DNA of 64,000 nucleotides from G963662265 sp963668545. GTDB lineage: Bacteria > Spirochaetota > Spirochaetia > CADAEX01. Location: NCBI GenBank assembly GCA_963668545.1, contig OY764868.1:1736001-1800000 (forward strand), given 5' to 3'. Shown one piece after another: positions 8,441 to 17,333 of the stretch. Both the position numbers and the translations under genes were made by a program. The notes beneath the pieces were generated by a model that did not search any database, was not told where the DNA came from, and saw only the letters and a list, made by a program, of their open reading frames with translations. Each line of letters starts with the position of its first letter. The stretch's first letter is position 1.

Positions 8441-8809
8441 TTATTTATTTTCCAGACTGCCGAAAATCACTTCACCGTTAAACCATAGTTTTTCAAGATC
8501 GTAGAATTCTCTAGCTTCCTTATCCATCAGATGAATGACCAGATCTCCGCAGTCGATAAGCAGCCATCTGTCATTATCAATTTTCTTGTGACGCCACAGA
8601 GGAGCAAAATTATATTCATCAAGCCTGTCGTACAGGTCTTTGAGAATACCCCTGAGATGTGCAGAACTGGATACTGTTGTTATTATAAAATAATTTGTCC
8701 AGCTGCTGTGTTTTGAAATATCAAGAGCCAGCGTATCAATTCCTTTTAATTCTTCAATTTCCTGTGCTATCTTTTTTACTTTTTCAGTACTACTTGCAGT
8801 ATCTCCCAT
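8441..8809 (-). CDS. rsfS: Ribosomal silencing factor RsfS (Iojap family)
   Basis: Binds L14 on the large subunit and blocks subunit joining when nutrients are scarce. The family core is clear: DISKHSSWTNYFIITTVSSSAHLRGI, then WRHKKIDNDRWLLIDCGDLVIHLM and REFYDLEKLW. An in-frame TTG at 8824 would add five residues, but the ATG at 8809 has GGAAGG at ideal spacing, giving 122 residues. It overlaps the end of the upstream LCP gene by 20 bases. It is the last gene of the rplU-obgE-nadD-yqeK-lytR string, its usual position. Confidence 0.95.
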   Translation of the reverse strand: MGDTASSTEKVKKIAQEIEELKGIDTLALDISKHSSWTNYFIITTVSSSAHLRGILKDLYDRLDEYNFAPLWRHKKIDNDRWLLIDCGDLVIHLMDKEAREFYDLEKLWFNGEVIFGSLENK

Positions 8810-9986
8810 CAAAATCCTTCCCAAGTATGATTATTACATCCAGATTATCTTCTCCGATCTGGACTTCTTCTGACTCATCAGGCACCATGTTTTCAATATT
8901 TTTACACCTGATAAGGTTTGCAACTTTCTGAGCTGATATATATTCATTATTTCTTGAAATTATTTTTGTTTTTTCATAGTCGTTTCTTTCAGCATTTTTG
9001 ACAGATATAATATCATATCCGAAATTCTTGAGCATATAGGCAGTTCTGTTTGCCAGACCTGATGTTCCTGTTCCATTCTGAATTTCAACTGTGATATTAA
9101 TCTCTTCATCACTTATAATATCTTCATTATCAATTGATGATATTGTCTGCTTTACTGTCTCCTTGACAAGATTACCGTTATAATAGGGAAAAAGAAGTAT
9201 TTCATCATCAATTTTCTTTTTTGTTCCGAGTATTCTCTGGAATATTATTCTTTCGCTGTCCAGCATTTTAAGTTCCCTGACAAATGATATCAGTGATTCC
9301 CTGTTCAGATTTGTTGTCACCTTATCAGAAAAACGGTTGAATACACTTCCTGTAGTAATAAAAGCTGATTCCTCCCCTATTTTTTTAAGCAGCCCCTGCA
9401 TAAATTTGTGCCACCTGCCAATAAGGTCTGTATCATTTTCATCATCAGAACTGTATGTCAGAAAAGTGACAACCTTATCACCGTCGAGGATATTGCTTCC
9501 TGAGGGCAGCAGTACTAAATCATCTTCAGAAATCTTTTCAACAGGGTTTGCAATAAAAATATCAAGCCCCGATACCAGATCAACAATTTTAGATACATTG
9601 CTTATATCTATATTCATATAAAAAGGTATTTCAAGCTCAGTTATTTTCTCGATTTTTTCTACAAAATCATCCGGTTTTCTGCTGTTGAAAAGAACATCAA
9701 TTCTGGCAATCCTTGATATCTTGTCGATAATTGATCCGTAATTTCCCGGTATATTGAAAATAGCTGCCTTGTGTGTTTTTGTATTGTATATAAGAAGTTC
9801 AGAAAAAAGCAGTTTTTCACTGTCACAGATATTTATGCTTAAAACAATTTCTTCCTGATTCTCAACCATATGTGTTATTTCATCAGTCCTGAGCTGCATG
9901 AAAATAAAGATACCTGTTCCTGTAAATATAACTATTATCAGCAGAAGGAAAATAATATTAATATCGATTTTATTGTTTCTTCTCAT
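8790..9986 (-). CDS. LCP (LytR-CpsA-Psr) family protein with LytR C-terminal domain, divergent
   Basis: LCP proteins attach polymers to the cell wall or envelope from the periplasmic side of the inner membrane. The 398-residue protein has one N-terminal TM (about residues 9-31), an LCP-like region (about 40-250) and a LytR_C domain (about 300-390) marked by VEIQNGTGTSGLANRTA. The LCP region is divergent: the family motif with Ile-Pro-Arg reads IPGNYG, so a normally conserved Arg is missing, while the later DLIGRWHKF segment partly keeps the second Arg-containing motif. Position between yqeK and rsfS is typical for treponemes. I cannot say whether it keeps transferase activity. Confidence 0.8.
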   Translation of the reverse strand: MRRNNKIDINIIFLLLIIVIFTGTGIFIFMQLRTDEITHMVENQEEIVLSINICDSEKLLFSELLIYNTKTHKAAIFNIPGNYGSIIDKISRIARIDVLFNSRKPDDFVEKIEKITELEIPFYMNIDISNVSKIVDLVSGLDIFIANPVEKISEDDLVLLPSGSNILDGDKVVTFLTYSSDDENDTDLIGRWHKFMQGLLKKIGEESAFITTGSVFNRFSDKVTTNLNRESLISFVRELKMLDSERIIFQRILGTKKKIDDEILLFPYYNGNLVKETVKQTISSIDNEDIISDEEINITVEIQNGTGTSGLANRTAYMLKNFGYDIISVKNAERNDYEKTKIISRNNEYISAQKVANLIRCKNIENMVPDESEEVQIGEDNLDVIIILGKDFDGRYCK

Positions 9987-10564
9987 ATTTTCAGTTCCTC
10001 GAGCAGTTCAATTGAAGATACTGCCGCTTTTTTTCCGCAGCTTTCTGTATATTCCAGAATTGATTCAAGCACTGTTCTGAGCATTTTATCTATACACATG
10101 TTTTCAAGTGAATTGATGAATTCCCCTGTAATATGTTTTCTGCATGGTTCTATATAATCTGCAATAAAGAGAATTTTAGCCATGCTGCTCATACCTGCAC
10201 TTCCTGTTGTATGCAACCTTACAGCATCAAGAATTTCCCTGTCATTTATACCGAACTTATCAGTAAGCACAGCAGCTCCGGCTTTACCATGCAGAAGTAC
10301 AGGTTCTTCCATTTCCCATTCAGAAACCTTTTCTCCTTTTTCCATACAAATATCAATAATTCTGCTGTGATCATATTCTCTTGCTATATCATGAATAAGC
10401 CCTGTCAGATAACCTTTATCTGCATTCAATCCGAAACGTCTGCACAACTTTTCAGCTGTTCTGCCTGTTGACAGTGAATGCTCATATCTTGCCGGTGAAA
10501 GTGTTTCAGTAAGATATGTATCAATTCTTTGAATTTGTTTATCTGTAATATCCATTTTTTTCAA
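9983..10564 (-). CDS. yqeK: HD-domain hydrolase YqeK (Ap4A hydrolase type)
   Basis: YqeK-type HD proteins split diadenosine tetraphosphate symmetrically into two ADP. The protein is up to 193 residues. The metal-binding HD signature is complete: H in RYEHSLS, HD in GLIHDIAR, H in VLLHGKAG, H in RLHTTG and D in IADYIEP. The first codon at 10564 is TTG preceded by GGAAA; an ATG three codons further on (10555) is the alternative but lacks a good Shine-Dalgarno. It overlaps nadD by 26 bases and lytR by 4, which argues for one operon. nadD-yqeK pairing is widespread. Confidence 0.93.
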   Translation of the reverse strand: MKKMDITDKQIQRIDTYLTETLSPARYEHSLSTGRTAEKLCRRFGLNADKGYLTGLIHDIAREYDHSRIIDICMEKGEKVSEWEMEEPVLLHGKAGAAVLTDKFGINDREILDAVRLHTTGSAGMSSMAKILFIADYIEPCRKHITGEFINSLENMCIDKMLRTVLESILEYTESCGKKAAVSSIELLEELKI

Positions 10565-11108
10565 TTATTTCCATGATTACATCGGGTACCAGGTATCGCA
10601 CGGACTTTCCCTGCTTTACTCTTTTTCTTATTTCTGTGGATGATATCGGCAGAACTGTATTATCAATATAGTGATCAGGATAATATGACTCAATCTTTTC
10701 ATGAGAATCCCTCCTGACTACAATCAGATCAATTTTTTCAATAAGCTTATCTGATTCCTTCCAGGAACTGAATCCCGGAAGCAAGTCATCGCCGATCACG
10801 AACCCCGGTTTTCCGTCAAATTCGTAGTTCCGGTAGATATGCTCTATCGTCTTTATTGTATATGACACTCCCCCTCTTTCAATATCACACCTGTCAACAA
10901 TATATTCAGGATAATCTTCAAGTGCTTTTTCAAGCATTCTGCATCTGGCTTCCGCCTCCATGCCTGAATAATCATTTTTATGTGATGAAATGTTGGAAGG
11001 TACAAAAATAACCCTGTCATATGAAAGTGTATTTCTGGCTTCTTCAGCAATAAAAAGATGTCCGTTATGTAGAGGGTTAAAGCTTCCCCCGAATACAAGG
11101 ATTTTCAT
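10539..11108 (-). CDS. nadD: Nicotinate-nucleotide adenylyltransferase
   Basis: Joins nicotinate mononucleotide and ATP to make deamido-NAD in NAD synthesis. The 189-residue protein has the nucleotidyltransferase motif GGSFNPLHNGH at residues 7-17 and the closing ISSTEIRKRV near residue 156. The Ser-rich VPSNISSHK loop follows strand 2. The start codon overlaps the obgE stop by one base (TAATG), which suggests translational coupling. Function is secure from motifs and context. Confidence 0.96.
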   Translation of the reverse strand: MKILVFGGSFNPLHNGHLFIAEEARNTLSYDRVIFVPSNISSHKNDYSGMEAEARCRMLEKALEDYPEYIVDRCDIERGGVSYTIKTIEHIYRNYEFDGKPGFVIGDDLLPGFSSWKESDKLIEKIDLIVVRRDSHEKIESYYPDHYIDNTVLPISSTEIRKRVKQGKSVRYLVPDVIMEIIEKNGYYR

Positions 11109-12091
11109 TATTCCGTAAAAACAAGCTCCGAAAAATATTTTTTGATATTATCTATTCCATAGCCGGAAAATACGGAAATTCCGTATATTGCCTCATCCGG
11201 ATACTTCTCGCTAAGCATTTCCAGTTTTTCTTCACTGTTTTCAGTATCCATTTTTGTTGCAAAGATAATTCTTTTCTTTCTGTACAGCTCTTCTGAAAAT
11301 TCTTTCAGTTCCTCAAGCAGTATATCAAATGCATTCAGAAAATTTTCATCTGATATATCTATGAGAAATACAAGTCCGCTGGTCCTTGCTATATGCTTGA
11401 GAAATCTTATTCCAAGTCCTGTGCCGTGTGAAGCACCCTCTATAATACCTGGTATATCTGCAAGTATTATATCGCGGTCGCCAATCCGGTAAACTCCGAG
11501 ATTTGGTATCTTTGTGGTAAAAGCATAGGAAGCTACTTTTGGATTTGCATTAGTCAGCCTTGCAAGAAGGCTTGATTTTCCGGCATTTGGAAATCCCACG
11601 AAACCTGCATCTGCAATAATATTCAGTTCAACTTTTATCCTGCTGCTTTTTCCCGGAATACCCGGCTGCGCATATCTTGGAGCCTGTTTTCTCGAAGTTG
11701 CGAAATTGCTGTTGCCGAGTCCCCCTTTACCCCCTTTGAGAAATATCCATTCCTCATCAGTTTCAAGGTCCTTGAGTATTTCGCCTGTTTCGCTGTCTTT
11801 TACAAGTGTTCCGGGAGGAACAAGTATTTCTGCATCATTTCCGTTTCTTCCGTGCCTTTTGGAACCTTCACCAGGTCTGCCGTTTTCAGCATGAAATGTT
11901 TTTTTATACCGCAGATGTGCAAGAGTTTTCAGATTCTTTTTTACTTTAAAAACAACATCGCCCCCTTTGCCGCCGTCACCACCGTCGGGACCGCCTTTGG
12001 GGGCATATTTTTCTCTTCTGAATGAAACTGATCCAGGTCCGCCGTTTCCTGAGCTTACTTCTATAGTAGTTTCATCAATAAAACCGCGCAC
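11108..12091 (-). CDS. obgE: GTPase ObgE/CgtA
   Basis: Ribosome-associated GTPase needed for 50S assembly and growth control. The Gly-rich OBG fold covers residues 1 to about 158 (GGPGS, GGPDGGDGGKGGDV). The G domain then shows G1 GFPNAGKSS, switch I Thr in AFTTKIPNLG, G3 ADIPGIIEGA and G4 ATKMD. At 327 residues it lacks the OCT C-terminal domain found in Firmicutes, as usual for many Gram-negatives and spirochaetes. The start is a GTG at 12091 directly before the OBG-fold opening. It follows rpmA by 12 bases. Confidence 0.96.
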   Translation of the reverse strand: MRGFIDETTIEVSSGNGGPGSVSFRREKYAPKGGPDGGDGGKGGDVVFKVKKNLKTLAHLRYKKTFHAENGRPGEGSKRHGRNGNDAEILVPPGTLVKDSETGEILKDLETDEEWIFLKGGKGGLGNSNFATSRKQAPRYAQPGIPGKSSRIKVELNIIADAGFVGFPNAGKSSLLARLTNANPKVASYAFTTKIPNLGVYRIGDRDIILADIPGIIEGASHGTGLGIRFLKHIARTSGLVFLIDISDENFLNAFDILLEELKEFSEELYRKKRIIFATKMDTENSEEKLEMLSEKYPDEAIYGISVFSGYGIDNIKKYFSELVFTE

Positions 12092-12103
12092 TTGAAAACC
12101 TGA

Positions 12104-12355
12104 CTAGACTGCTTCGATAGAGATATATTTTTTCCCTTTTCTGCTGGAAAAAATAACTTTTCCATCAAGTTTTGCAAAAATTGTATAATCTCTTCCAAGC
12201 CCTGCATTCTCTCCGCAATGGAATTTAGTTCCTTTCTGTCTTACAATAATTGATCCGGCGGTTACTACTTCTCCGCCGAATTTCTTTACGCCGAGTCTTT
12301 TGGAATTTGAATCTCTTCCGTTTTTGGAACTACCGCCACCCTTCTTATGAGCCAT
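12104..12355 (-). CDS. rpmA: 50S ribosomal protein L27
   Basis: Large-subunit protein whose N-terminus reaches the peptidyl-transferase centre. The 83-residue sequence starts MAHKKGGGSSKNGRDS, the mature type of N-terminus. The AAGGAG Shine-Dalgarno is well placed, and the codon immediately before the ATG in the same frame is TAA. Therefore no N-terminal extension of the kind cleaved by Prp in Firmicutes is encoded. Prp lies directly upstream (11-base gap). Confidence 0.97.
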   Translation of the reverse strand: MAHKKGGGSSKNGRDSNSKRLGVKKFGGEVVTAGSIIVRQKGTKFHCGENAGLGRDYTIFAKLDGKVIFSSRKGKKYISIEAV

Positions 12356-12366
12356 TTATATCTCCT

Positions 12367-12699
12367 TCAATTATTTCTTATATTTATTTCAAAATATTCC
12401 GGATATTCATTATCAAGATCAATCAATCCTGTTAACAAATAATCAGTTATCCCTTTCAGCCATTCTGATTTCAATATTCCGTATTTCTGAATACTGAAAT
12501 CCAGATGTCCAGGTTCTGATGCATTGAACCTGCATTCAATTTCCTTATCGGAAATCACAGTTCTGCATGCAGACCTTATCAGAGATGTTGCAGCAGCGCA
12601 GACTGTATTCCCCCCTTTTGCAGCATCTCCGGCATGTCCTGATGCTCTGACTTCCCTCAATACATTTTCTGAATCAAGCCAGATCAGAATCTTAAGCAA
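12367..12699 (-). CDS. prp: Ribosomal-processing cysteine protease Prp homologue
   Basis: In Firmicutes, Prp removes an N-terminal extension from L27. This 110-residue protein has the family signature: catalytic His in ASGHAG (about His22) and catalytic Cys in GGNTVCAAAT (about Cys34), so it looks active. It sits between rplU and rpmA as usual. The start is a TTG at 12699 with only a distant GGAG before it, so expression may be low or the start may differ. Its expected substrate extension is missing from the adjacent L27, so the substrate here is unclear. Confidence 0.9.
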   Translation of the reverse strand: MLKILIWLDSENVLREVRASGHAGDAAKGGNTVCAAATSLIRSACRTVISDKEIECRFNASEPGHLDFSIQKYGILKSEWLKGITDYLLTGLIDLDNEYPEYFEINIRNN

Positions 12700-12707
12700 T
12701 TTATCTG

Positions 12708-13022
12708 TTAAGCTCCGACAATGTCGTTGATTTTAACAAGTGTATACTGCTGTCTGTGCCCCTGTGTTCTTCTGTAGTTTTTTCTTTTCTTATACTTGAA
12801 CACGATAACCTTTTTATCCTTAATCTGATCTTCAACAGAACCCTGGATCCTGATTCCTTCAACATAAGGTGTTCCGATTTTCACATCATTATCATTACTA
12901 AGCATAAGAACTTTATCGAATTCGAGAGATTCACCCTTCTCGGAATCAATTCTATCTACTCTGAGAACAGCTCCCTTTTCTGCTTTGTATTGTTTTCCTT
13001 TAATTTCAACCAGTGCGTACAT
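12708..13022 (-). CDS. rplU: 50S ribosomal protein L21
   Basis: Large-subunit protein binding 23S rRNA near L20. The 104-residue sequence begins MYALVEIKGKQYKAEKG and carries the conserved basic stretch KYKKRKNYRRTQGHRQQYT near the C-terminus. It is the first gene of the rplU-prp-rpmA-obgE-nadD-yqeK-lytR-rsfS string. A GGTAGGGAA ribosome-binding site precedes the ATG and a consensus-like promoter lies at 13059-13087. Confidence 0.97.
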   Translation of the reverse strand: MYALVEIKGKQYKAEKGAVLRVDRIDSEKGESLEFDKVLMLSNDNDVKIGTPYVEGIRIQGSVEDQIKDKKVIVFKYKKRKNYRRTQGHRQQYTLVKINDIVGA

Positions 13023-13058
13023 TGTAATTCCCTACCATATTGTAATTTTCAGTATATT

Positions 13059-13087
13059 CATATACCACAATAATCAATAGAGGTCAA
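13059..13087 (-). promoter_or_regulatory. Sigma-70-type promoter of the rplU operon
   Basis: On the minus strand, TTGACC (13087-13082), a 17-base spacer and TATATG (13064-13059). This leaves a leader of about 30 bases with a Shine-Dalgarno before rplU. Confidence 0.6.
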
Positions 13088-13102
13088 TAGCCCCTCTTTT
13101 GA

Positions 13103-14836
13103 TCACATAACTTCAAGAAACGGTATTCCTATCAGGCTGAAACAGTTTTTCAGTACCTGCAGCACCATTTCCACGAGATAAACCCGGGCCTCAACAAGAT
13201 CCGGATTGTCATTATTGAGTATCTGAACATCATGATAATATTTACTGAATCTTTTTGCAAGTTCATAAGTATATGATGTTACAGCAGCAGGATTATAATC
13301 CCTGCCTGACTCTTCAACTGTATCAGAAAAAGCTCCTATCATTTTAACAAGGTCCCATTCATCATCGCTGTTCAGAAGTGATGTATCAGCATTTTCATAA
13401 TCAGCGCTTTTACCGTACTTTTTCAAGATACTTACAATCCGTGCCCCCATATACTGAAGGTATGGCCCTGTATTCCCGTTGAAGGATAAAGATTCTTTAG
13501 GATTGAATATCATGTCCTTTGTGGGGTTTGTTGACAGCAGATAGTAATTAAGGGCTGAAAGCGCTATTTTTTCCGATGTTTCATCAATATCTTCAATAAA
13601 ATCAGCCCTGTCCTTGTCAATTATTTCATTCCTGGCCATTGATGACAGTTCTGCAAAGAGATCATCAGCATCAACAACTGTCCCTTCTCTGGATTTCATT
13701 TTGCCTTCAGGAAGATTCACCATTCCGTATGATAGATGATATAAATTTTTTGCCCATTCATATCCGAGTCTTGAAAGAACTTCAAAGAGTACCTTGAAAT
13801 GATACTGCTGCTCTGAAGCAACAATATAAATAAGTGTTTCAAAAGGCCAGTCATCATGCCGTTTAATAGCTGTTCCCAGATCCTGGGTAAGATAAAGAGA
13901 AGTTCCGTCAGATCTCAGAAGCACTTTTTTGTCAAGATTGATATCCTCAAGGTCCACCCAGACAGTTCCTTTATCATCCCTGTAGAAAACCCCTTTTTCA
14001 ATCCCTTTCAGGACTTCATCCTTTCCTGAGGTATATGTCTCGCTTTCATAATAGACCTTGTCAAATGAAACCCCGGTTTTTCTGTAGGTTTCGTTAACAC
14101 CGTCAATTGTCCACTTGTTCATCTGTTTCCAGAGTTCTATTGTTTCAGTATCCCCGTTTTCCCATTTAACAAGCATTTCACGCGCACGTTCATCCGCTTT
14201 TTCATCTCTCCTGGAAAGACCGGTAAATTCTACATAATATTTACCGACAAAATGATCGCTTTTCATGTTCTCCGACTCAGGTGTTGTACCGTTTCCAAGC
14301 TCCCTGTAGGCAAGCATTGATTTGCAGATATGTATTCCCCTATCGTTTATAAGGTTCACCTTCCTGACATCTGCACCGTTTGCTTTCAGAATTCGTGATA
14401 CGCTTTCTCCAAGAGAATCATTTCTAAGGTGCCCCAGATGAAGAGGCTTGTTTGTGTTGGGGCAGGAGAATTCAAGCATTATTTTTTCCCCTTTCCTGCT
14501 GTCTGAGAAACCGTATCTCTCTTTCTGAGCTTTTACTCTGCCCAGAGTTTCTTTTATAACCCCTTCCCTTTTTATTTTAACATTTATATAGGGTCCGGCT
14601 GTCTTATAGATATTGTCATCGGATTCCGAAAGAATTTCCGCAATCTCCTGTGCAATCTGGACAGGAGATTTTCTGAGTGCCTTTGCAAACTGGAACATTG
14701 GAAAAGCATAGTCACCGAGTTCAGGCTTAGGTGGAGTTTCCACAACAATATCTTCCGGCTTTGAATCTATATTATCTGAAATGCCTAGAGCAGCATTGTA
14801 AATCTTTTTTCTGAGTATATCTTTAATATTATCCAT
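13103..14836 (-). CDS. argS: Arginyl-tRNA synthetase
   Basis: Class I synthetase charging tRNA-Arg. The 577-residue protein has the N-terminal Arg-tRNA domain (about 1-90), the HIGH-type motif HLGH in KPLHLGHLRND near residue 137, and a KMSKS-equivalent KMKSREGTVVDADD near residue 385. The C-terminal DALR-type anticodon domain follows, with FNGNTGPYLQYMGAR near 460 marking its junction. It begins 9 bases after pgeF, suggesting co-transcription with pgeF and the large upstream gene. Confidence 0.96.
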   Translation of the reverse strand: MDNIKDILRKKIYNAALGISDNIDSKPEDIVVETPPKPELGDYAFPMFQFAKALRKSPVQIAQEIAEILSESDDNIYKTAGPYINVKIKREGVIKETLGRVKAQKERYGFSDSRKGEKIMLEFSCPNTNKPLHLGHLRNDSLGESVSRILKANGADVRKVNLINDRGIHICKSMLAYRELGNGTTPESENMKSDHFVGKYYVEFTGLSRRDEKADERAREMLVKWENGDTETIELWKQMNKWTIDGVNETYRKTGVSFDKVYYESETYTSGKDEVLKGIEKGVFYRDDKGTVWVDLEDINLDKKVLLRSDGTSLYLTQDLGTAIKRHDDWPFETLIYIVASEQQYHFKVLFEVLSRLGYEWAKNLYHLSYGMVNLPEGKMKSREGTVVDADDLFAELSSMARNEIIDKDRADFIEDIDETSEKIALSALNYYLLSTNPTKDMIFNPKESLSFNGNTGPYLQYMGARIVSILKKYGKSADYENADTSLLNSDDEWDLVKMIGAFSDTVEESGRDYNPAAVTSYTYELAKRFSKYYHDVQILNNDNPDLVEARVYLVEMVLQVLKNCFSLIGIPFLEVM

Positions 14837-14845
14837 GATCTTAAA

Positions 14846-15634
14846 TTACCGAAAATAACCGATTAGTGCAAGCATGAGCCTGAAATGTTTGGGCCCGTCA
14901 CCTCTGAAAGAATAAAAATTTTCACTGCAGCAGGTACAGTTTTCTATCAACTTGATATTTCTTACCCCTTTCTGTTCCAGCAGATTCATGTTTGCCTTTC
15001 TTAGATCAAGAAACCACTTTGTTTCAGCCCTGTTCCCATCTTCAGTTTCAATGACTCTGACTGAATCGCTCCCGTAAAGGCTTCTGAAAAGCCCGCCCCT
15101 TTCCCTGTCCACTTCATAGCAGCAGGAACCTATCGAGGGCCCCAGAATAAACTCAAAATCCTGTGGACTGACTGATACCTTTTTTTGAATCAGGTTCAGG
15201 GCTTCAATAGAAATACCTGTGCCTTTCCATCCTGAGTGAAGCACCCCGAAAACTGAAGCTGATCTGCTGTAGAAAAATACAGGCATGCAGTCTGCAACAG
15301 TTACCTCCAGGACATTTTCTCTGCTGAATGTGTATATCCCGTCCCCCTCTTTAATGCTGTTCTCTTTCTCCAGATCAGCTGCATCAAAGACAGTTCTGCT
15401 GTGCGTCTGTCTGAGCCTGTATATCTTTTCAATTCCCAGCTCTTCAAGGATCCTTTTCCGTTCAGCTGTATCAGGCTCATCATTCCTTCCCATTCCCCCC
15501 GCCTTTCGAAGGCTCATTACACAGACAGGAGCACCTTCTGATTCAAAACTGATTTCAAGGAATTCCATTTCAGGGCTGATATCGATATTTTTAAATGCTG
15601 TCAAATTTTTCCCCGTAGAGTTCTGTAAGATCAT
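14846..15634 (-). CDS. pgeF: Laccase-domain protein PgeF/YfiH family
   Basis: Members of this family (formerly YfiH/YlmD) have copper- or zinc-dependent purine-nucleoside or peptidoglycan-editing activities reported; the role here is not certain. The 262-residue protein shows the metal ligands: His in RQTHSRTVFDA, Cys in VADCMPVFFY and His in GVLHSGWKGTG. A C-terminal ENCTCCSENFYSFRGDG segment is also conserved. The ATG at 15634 overlaps the upstream gene by 44 bases; an ATG 22 codons later is an alternative start. Confidence 0.9.
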   Translation of the reverse strand: MILQNSTGKNLTAFKNIDISPEMEFLEISFESEGAPVCVMSLRKAGGMGRNDEPDTAERKRILEELGIEKIYRLRQTHSRTVFDAADLEKENSIKEGDGIYTFSRENVLEVTVADCMPVFFYSRSASVFGVLHSGWKGTGISIEALNLIQKKVSVSPQDFEFILGPSIGSCCYEVDRERGGLFRSLYGSDSVRVIETEDGNRAETKWFLDLRKANMNLLEQKGVRNIKLIENCTCCSENFYSFRGDGPKHFRLMLALIGYFR

Positions 15635-17327
15635 TAAACATTTTGAGAATTTCCATCAGATTATTGTTAACTGTATTGATTGAAACAATTGACATATATG
15701 TTTTTTCCTCGCAGACATCTGCAGCATTGGAAAGTGTATCATATTTTCCCCCTACATTACCGTTGACAATACCGTAAAGAACATTGCTTACAGATAAGAA
15801 GGCATTGTAGTATTCTGTATACTTTTCATACAGCATATTGTTTATATCTGCAACAAACCTTTCTGTTTTCTTTTTCTGAAGTTTCTTGGAAGTCTCTTCA
15901 AAATTATATTTTCTGATGTTTTTCACTTCCTCGCTTTCAGGATCTATTCTGTTTAAGAAATTCTTGAACTCGGCTTCTATTGTGTTTAAAAAGTTATACG
16001 CTTCATACAGCTCTTTTTTATTTGCATCCTTGTAAAAGACACCATCCAGCAGTATTGAAGATACTATTCTTTCTATTTTTTTCTGATAAAATTTATTTTT
16101 AAGCTCTTTCAGATAATAAAACAGATTTGCATATTCGAATTTATATACTCTTTCCTTGATTTCCACAGAAAAATTGATCTCCTTTTCATCAGGCATGTTT
16201 TCAATATAAAACCTGAGTTTCCTTATAATATCTCCCTTTTTCAGTCCTATAAGGAAGAAATCATATTTTTTATCAATTTTATCTTTAAGGTAGTTTTTAT
16301 AAATGCTAAACCATTCCTCGCCGCCGCTTATCTTGTCAGGTTCGTAATGGAGGTCTTTGTAAAGATATTTTATCAGTTCTTTAAGAGGGACATTCTTTCC
16401 GAAATTTTCAAGCTCTTTAAAGTCATGGATCAGCTTTTTCATCATTTTAGCTGTAAAATCATCTTTTGACACTTTCCCCGAAGCGTCCCCTTTTTCATAA
16501 TAGAACTCTGCCATGTATTTCAGCAGCTTATTGAAAGGGGCAGATGAAATACTTATGTTGTATATAATTTCATAAATTTCCCTTATATTCTTCCTGCAGT
16601 TGCCGAATGAAATAAATTTGTTGCCGTTGGGTTCAAATTCAATTTTTCTGTTAAGGCTGTCAAAATTATAATCAGAAATCTGCTTAAGAAGATAATAACC
16701 CCTGATTATTTCATATACTTTCTCTTTTTCAAGACTGTCAACCGACTCAATTATATCATGGTACTGTTTAATTATTTCTGTTCTTATTTTTTCCTTTTCA
16801 GAAACAAGACCTGTTCTCATTATGAAATCAGGATCTGTATTTTTTTCCAAAGTGTTTTCCAGTTCAGACATCTCAGAAGCGGCAATAAACTGATAAAACT
16901 CTCCCTTGCCTGATATGTTGATTATTTTGTTTATCTCATATATATCTGTCAGTGAAGTTTTAAGCAGGTTCAGTTCATTGCAGTAAGGTTCTTTTATCCG
17001 GCTTTCTTTGATATCTACAAATCCGGGATATTTGCTTTCAATACCTTTTCCGATATTCTTGAGCATCTTGTCTTTCATCAGATTATATACAGTTTTGCCT
17101 GTTAACAGTTTTTTTATGAAAAGCTGTATTTTTTCAATAAGACCGGAATTATTGTATTCAGCTTCAAGAAGCTTGAATTCTTTATCTTTTTTAACCTGTT
17201 TCTCAGGTTCCTTGTTTTCGACTTTCTGATGCTTTTTGAGATCTTCCTTTAACTCATCAAGCATTGCTATTCTTTCTTCATCAGGAAGTTCGTCTGCAAG
17301 CTGTTCAAAAACATCCTTTTTTTTCAT
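15591..17327 (-). CDS. Large helical protein of unknown function, spirochaete-type (possibly DUF5312)
   Basis: 578 residues, rich in Lys, Glu, Ile and Tyr, with no signal peptide, TM segment or known catalytic motif. The N-terminus (FEQLADELPDEERIAMLDEL) is acidic and helical, then a basic Lys-rich linker, then a long all-alpha region with several basic patches. It resembles the uncharacterised spirochaete-restricted family DUF5312; I recall this from memory and could not test it. It heads a short operon with pgeF and argS. The promoter match places the predicted transcription start at or one base before the ATG, and I see no Shine-Dalgarno. Confidence 0.75.
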   Translation of the reverse strand: MKKKDVFEQLADELPDEERIAMLDELKEDLKKHQKVENKEPEKQVKKDKEFKLLEAEYNNSGLIEKIQLFIKKLLTGKTVYNLMKDKMLKNIGKGIESKYPGFVDIKESRIKEPYCNELNLLKTSLTDIYEINKIINISGKGEFYQFIAASEMSELENTLEKNTDPDFIMRTGLVSEKEKIRTEIIKQYHDIIESVDSLEKEKVYEIIRGYYLLKQISDYNFDSLNRKIEFEPNGNKFISFGNCRKNIREIYEIIYNISISSAPFNKLLKYMAEFYYEKGDASGKVSKDDFTAKMMKKLIHDFKELENFGKNVPLKELIKYLYKDLHYEPDKISGGEEWFSIYKNYLKDKIDKKYDFFLIGLKKGDIIRKLRFYIENMPDEKEINFSVEIKERVYKFEYANLFYYLKELKNKFYQKKIERIVSSILLDGVFYKDANKKELYEAYNFLNTIEAEFKNFLNRIDPESEEVKNIRKYNFEETSKKLQKKKTERFVADINNMLYEKYTEYYNAFLSVSNVLYGIVNGNVGGKYDTLSNAADVCEEKTYMSIVSINTVNNNLMEILKMFNDLTELYGEKFDSI

Positions 17328-17333
17328 ACTCTA

